NCBI GenBank assembly: GCA_021776885.1
Contig: JAJFFA010000023.1
Coordinates: 1-5,788 of the forward strand
Length of the DNA: 5,788 nucleotides
Direction of reading: 5' to 3'
Source of the DNA: Planctomycetota bacterium
GTDB lineage: Bacteria; Planctomycetota; UBA1135; GCA-002686595
Each line of letters begins with the position of its first letter. Position 1 is the first letter of the stretch. Below are positions 5,255 to 5,788 of this stretch, in pieces. Position numbers and translations under genes: made by a program. A model generated the notes under the pieces. That model did no database searches, was not told where the DNA came from, and worked only from the letters and a program-made list of their open reading frames with translations.

Positions 5255-5788
5255 TTGCTCAAGAACATCGGATCCAACTGGGCCCTCTCGCTGGTCCAGA
5301 TCCTGGTCTTCATGGTCCTCTCGCCCTTCGTGGTGCGGACCTTGGGGCGGGATGCGAACGGGGTCTGGGTCACGATCGTCTCCTTCACGGACCCCCTGCG
5401 GCTGCTGATCCTGGGCGTCCCGATGGCCTCGGTCCGCTACATCGCCCAGCACATCGCCAAGGGCGACTCCGAGGGGGCCAGCCGGGCTGTCGCCACCTGC
5501 CTCTCGATCTGCCTCTTCATGGGCTCGATCGCCCTGGTGACCGGCCTCGTCCTGCTGGGCGTCTTCGAGAGCGGGTACCTGGGCAACGCACGCTGGGCGC
5601 AGCTCGCGCCGCAGGTCCTGGAGAGCGCGCGCCCCGCCTTCCTGCTGATGGTCGGCACCGTCACCCTGGGCTTCGCCGCGCGCCTGCCCTACGGCATCTT
5701 CGACGCGCACCACGACTTCATCGCGCGCAACCTGGTCATGGGCGGGGGCTTCGTGCTGAAGCTGGCCCTGACCGTGATCCTGCTCAGC
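5255..5788 (+). CDS. Polysaccharide/oligosaccharide flippase-like protein (MOP superfamily), 3' end outside window
   Basis: The first 178 residues of a polytopic membrane protein resembling Wzx-type flippases of the MOP superfamily, which move lipid-linked sugars across the inner membrane. Hydrophobic segments lie at about 10-29, 37-62, 80-104, 126-148 and 160-178. The family pattern P-F-V-V-R-T-L-G followed by N-G-V-W (24-38) sits between the first two. V-R-Y-I-A-Q-H-I-A-K-G-D (60-71) and L-P-Y-G-I-F-D-A-H (144-152) match the loops typical of this group. Full-length relatives are usually 400-500 residues, so more than half is off the right edge. The start is uncertain. The reading frame opens at 5213 and holds no ATG before the family N-terminus (L-L-K-N-I-G-S-N-W), so TTG at 5255 is taken. 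No Shine-Dalgarno is seen. ATGs at 5209 and 5212 lie one frame off, across a C8 run. Family call is good; the sugar carried is unknown. Confidence 0.8.
   Translation, partial: MLKNIGSNWALSLVQILVFMVLSPFVVRTLGRDANGVWVTIVSFTDPLRLLILGVPMASVRYIAQHIAKGDSEGASRAVATCLSICLFMGSIALVTGLVLLGVFESGYLGNARWAQLAPQVLESARPAFLLMVGTVTLGFAARLPYGIFDAHHDFIARNLVMGGGFVLKLALTVILLS

Noticed and set aside
5117..5713. Minus-strand open frame antisense to the flippase
   Set aside because: Charged low-complexity product, while the plus strand gives several membrane segments and family motifs.
1..5788. CRISPR arrays, tRNA or rRNA genes, insertion sequences, phage genes
   Set aside because: No regularly spaced repeats at the DNA level, cloverleaf, transposase motif or terminal inverted repeats were seen.

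Overview
The window is about 70% GC by eye and looks like a chromosomal segment from a Planctomycetota-type bacterium, probably one of the high-GC marine or MAG lineages. The main evidence is the large secreted protein at 1328-3709. It combines a signal peptide, a propeller-like repeat array and a C-terminal domain ending in a W-F-R-D ... F-x-Y-S-D-G pattern that I associate with many planctomycete exported proteins. That placement is from memory of the family, not from a search. Most starts also lack a Shine-Dalgarno sequence.

Layout, left to right. On the minus strand, a class I SAM-dependent methyltransferase (1176-403) overlaps the start of a DJ-1/PfpI family protein (406 leftwards, cut by the window edge) by ATGA, so the two form a translationally coupled pair. 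A 151-bp divergent gap separates them from the 793-residue secreted protein (1328-3709, plus), which is followed by a strong 12-bp hairpin. Next on the plus strand is a membrane-anchored SGNH/GDSL-like hydrolase (3804-4568), which converges with a 173-residue exported protein of unknown function on the minus strand (5120-4599). A second divergent gap (5121-5254) leads into the first 178 residues of a polysaccharide flippase-like membrane protein on the plus strand, cut by the right edge.

The genes do not form one obvious pathway. Three products are predicted to be exported or anchored with their main domain outside the cytoplasm (propeller protein, SGNH-like protein, small exported protein) and one is a lipid-linked-sugar transporter type, so the theme of the right two thirds is the cell envelope. 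No phage, insertion sequence, CRISPR array, tRNA or rRNA is visible. I do not see a clearly new multi-gene system. The most notable items are the seven-repeat architecture of the secreted protein, its C-terminal domain, and an SGNH protein lacking the usual block III asparagine.
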